The notes under the pieces are model-generated. The model had not been told where the DNA came from. It made no database searches and was given only the letters and a program-made list of their open reading frames with translations. The position numbers and the translations under genes are program-made. Shown one piece after another: positions 61,513 to 63,333 of a stretch of 63,333 nucleotides of DNA (within the stretch, counting starts at the first letter, position 1; every line of letters starts with the position of its first letter). The DNA lies in the NCBI GenBank assembly GCA_018668255.1, contig JABISZ010000014.1, forward strand, positions 1-63,333, in the 5' to 3' direction. Origin of the DNA: Pseudomonadota bacterium (GTDB lineage Bacteria; Pseudomonadota; Gammaproteobacteria; Ga0077536).

Positions 61513-62712
61513 ATGCACAGACAGATTACCAAGAAAGTTATAGAAACTATTCACCTTCCAGAGGGTAGAGAATTACTGCTAAGAGATACCGAACTAAAAG
61601 GATTCGGTATGCGGATTAGTCCTTCAGGAACCAAGACCTTCTTTGCAGAAGGGAGCTTCAATAGAAGTCGTCAAACTAAAAGACTTTCTTTGGGACGCTA
61701 CCCTATTGTCCCTCTGGATACAGCGAGAGCAAAAGCTAGAGAACTCCTGTACCACTGGTATATCGGTATGGAGATAGAGAAACAGGATACGAAGACTGCT
61801 CAAGAGCCAGTCAGTACCTTCACTCTGGAAGAGACTATTAATCGTTATTTTTCCGCTCGCTCGTTAAAGAGCGAAGCAGATTATAGACAGGTAACACGGA
61901 GAGTATTCGGCGATTGGTTCGATAGACCTATCAGGTCTCTAACCAGAGAAGATATAGAGAAACGATACTGTGACAGAGCCCTTAAAAAGGGCTGTAAAGC
62001 ACAGACGAATAAGGCGATGAGATACCTCAATGCCATTCTTAATTTCGCCTCAGCGGAGACGATAAACGGCACTCACCTCTTGCTTTCAAACCCTGTTCAA
62101 GTCCTCTCAGATAAGCGCTATGACCGCTCTGTGAAGCCTAAAAAGACCTTTATAGAAGCTTCTCAATTACCTGTTTGGGTAAACGCTGTTAACTCTTTAT
62201 GCACCCCTCTGGCTAGGGATTTATTACTCCTTCAGGTACAGACAGGATTAAGAGACAGCGAGGCTAAGGGACTCCTTTGGGAAGATGCAGACTTCGAAAA
62301 CAGACTGTTCACCGTAAGGAATACGAAGAATGGTAGCGACCTTACTATCCCTATGTCAGAACAGCTATATGGTCTATTGTTAGAGAGAAAGAATACTGCT
62401 ACTTCTGGTATCTACGTTTTTCCGAATAAGACCCAGACAGGTCCTGTGAGTTCTGTTCGGAAACAGAAAGATAAGGTCATAAGAGAAACAGGAATACAGT
62501 TTACTCATCACTGTTTAAGGAGAACCTTTGCATCTCTGCTTCACAAGGAATTAGGTATCGATATACCTACGATATCTATTCTTCTTAATCACACTCCTCA
62601 AGGAGTAACCCAGAAACATTATTTGACTTCATCACCGAAAGATTTTAGAAAGGTCTATCAACAGTTCAGTAGTATTGTTCTTAAGAACGAGGAAGCAGTC
62701 AGTGGTACTTGA
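61513..62712 (+). CDS. tyrosine-type site-specific integrase (P4-like, DUF4102 arm-binding domain)
   Basis: 399 residues with all tyrosine recombinase catalytic residues: R247 (QTGLRDSE), K272, H333-x-x-R336, H360 and nucleophile Y370 (QKHYL). The N-terminal 90 residues (LRDTELKGFGMRISPSGTKTF, SLGRYPIVPLDTARAKARELL) are the DUF4102 arm-binding domain of island integrases. It begins 153 bp after the tRNA, reading away from it, the usual architecture for integration into a tRNA 3' end. GAGG precedes the ATG inside a hairpin. It appears intact. Confidence 0.95.
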   Translation: MHRQITKKVIETIHLPEGRELLLRDTELKGFGMRISPSGTKTFFAEGSFNRSRQTKRLSLGRYPIVPLDTARAKARELLYHWYIGMEIEKQDTKTAQEPVSTFTLEETINRYFSARSLKSEADYRQVTRRVFGDWFDRPIRSLTREDIEKRYCDRALKKGCKAQTNKAMRYLNAILNFASAETINGTHLLLSNPVQVLSDKRYDRSVKPKKTFIEASQLPVWVNAVNSLCTPLARDLLLLQVQTGLRDSEAKGLLWEDADFENRLFTVRNTKNGSDLTIPMSEQLYGLLLERKNTATSGIYVFPNKTQTGPVSSVRKQKDKVIRETGIQFTHHCLRRTFASLLHKELGIDIPTISILLNHTPQGVTQKHYLTSSPKDFRKVYQQFSSIVLKNEEAVSGT

Positions 62713-62732
62713 TAGGTTCATAGCAAGTAAAG

Positions 62733-63333
62733 ATGCCAAACGACTTACCTGAAGATATAAATTTAGAGAACATTGTATTTTTCGATGTATGTCTTACCTG
62801 CGACGACGAAAAACTTACTAAAGTCTCTAACGACATATGGGATAAATACCTAGCTACAGAGTTTAAAGTATCGGGAAGAGGTAAGAAGCCAACCACGCCG
62901 TATAAAAGACAATTCGAGACTCTTTTCATCAATCTCCTGTTAAATTTTCATGACAGCCTAGAGAAGCTTATAGCGATACCTATGGGGAAAAGCGTGTATG
63001 CAAAATCTCGCTACAACTCGTTACATCTCACTGAAAGATTTCCGGATATCGTTCGTAAAGCAGAAAAAGTGGGTTTAATAGAAAGAACGGTAGGTATTTA
63101 CACGCCGAATGCGAAAAAATTAACTCGTATATGGCCCACCCCATTACTAGAAGCCGAGCTAGAGAAATGCGAGATAGATACATCAAAGGTTTTACGCATA
63201 GAACAAACCTCGAACAAGCGCCGTGAAGTCATAATTTTAAATAGAAAAGATGAAACTAGCGATAAGTCTGTGCCGGTTGATTACGAGGACACCGAAGAGA
63301 GCAATAAGTTAAGAGAGGACGTTAGATTTTATA
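62733..63333 (+). CDS. hypothetical island protein, 3'-truncated by the window
   Basis: At least 200 residues from the ATG at 62733, open to the right edge. No signal or membrane segment. The middle reads SRYNSLHLTERF and VRKAEKVGLIERTVGIY, then KLTRIWPTPLLEAELEK and VIILNRKDE, then DYEDTEESNKLREDVRFY. This order (winged-helix-like part, TRIWPTP motif, basic strand, acidic tail) resembles unnamed proteins that neighbour integrases in mobile elements and may include DNA binding. I do not know the family name and give no function. It starts 20 nt after the integrase stop. Confidence 0.7.
   Translation, partial: MPNDLPEDINLENIVFFDVCLTCDDEKLTKVSNDIWDKYLATEFKVSGRGKKPTTPYKRQFETLFINLLLNFHDSLEKLIAIPMGKSVYAKSRYNSLHLTERFPDIVRKAEKVGLIERTVGIYTPNAKKLTRIWPTPLLEAELEKCEIDTSKVLRIEQTSNKRREVIILNRKDETSDKSVPVDYEDTEESNKLREDVRFY

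Overview
The window is a chromosomal segment of a gammaproteobacterium. This rests on the 5' part of a 16S rRNA gene at the left edge and on gene blocks shared with Pseudomonas and its relatives: 16S-tyrS-M23 peptidase-anmK-erpA, thiD-thiE-hemL, glmU-atp-parAB-rsmG-mnmG, glyQS-plsC, ntrCB-glnA, lptM-lysA, rhlB/trxA-rho, folKB/plsY and tsaD/rpsU-yqeY-dnaG-rpoD-tRNA. The sequence is moderately AT-rich and densely coded. I cannot name a genus from sequence alone.

Layout. 1-733: 16S rRNA 5' end (minus strand) with its leader, boxA and promoter. 734-8862: tyrS, a cell-wall M23 endopeptidase, anmK, erpA, a bactofilin, then hemJ-thiD-thiE-hemL. 8867-12335 (minus): fabA, a nitrilase-like amidase, rraA, glmU. 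12431-23850 (minus): the complete F1Fo ATP synthase operon with atpI, then parB, parA, rsmG and mnmG. 24097-28748: a four-gene Gld-like ABC cassette (ATPase, permease, GldG-like protein, DUF4340-like protein). It occupies the place where the mnmE-yidC-rnpA-rpmH-dnaA-dnaN-recF-gyrB block and origin sit in Pseudomonas. 28840-34532: glyQ, glyS, an acyltransferase, a sterol-desaturase-family protein, hemB. 34543-40285 (minus): ntrC, ntrB, glnA with a sigma-54 promoter and an NtrC-like site, lysA, and a 42-residue LptM-type lipoprotein. 40363-43770: an rhlB-like helicase with an N-terminal membrane segment, divergent from trxA and rho. 43808-54596: HIT, Nudix, hemH, nitroreductase, an NDUFA9-like protein, cca, msrA, uppP, a MidA-like methyltransferase, pteridine reductase, an unknown lipoprotein, folK, folB, plsY. 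54620-60776: tsaD, the rpsU-yqeY-dnaG-rpoD macromolecular synthesis cluster, and a DUF423 protein. 60777-63333: a decayed SOUL-type gene, a CAU-anticodon tRNA, a tyrosine integrase and a partial unknown ORF. I read this last part as the left edge of an integrative element in the tRNA 3' end.

Most genes are housekeeping. Four haem genes (hemL, hemB, hemJ, hemH) indicate the C5 route with HemJ-type protoporphyrinogen oxidation. GlnA, NtrB and NtrC with the sigma-54 promoter form a visible nitrogen circuit. The least explained parts are the Gld-like cassette at the displaced origin locus, the membrane-anchored RhlB, and the island that begins at the right edge. I see no CRISPR array, transposase or recognised defence system.
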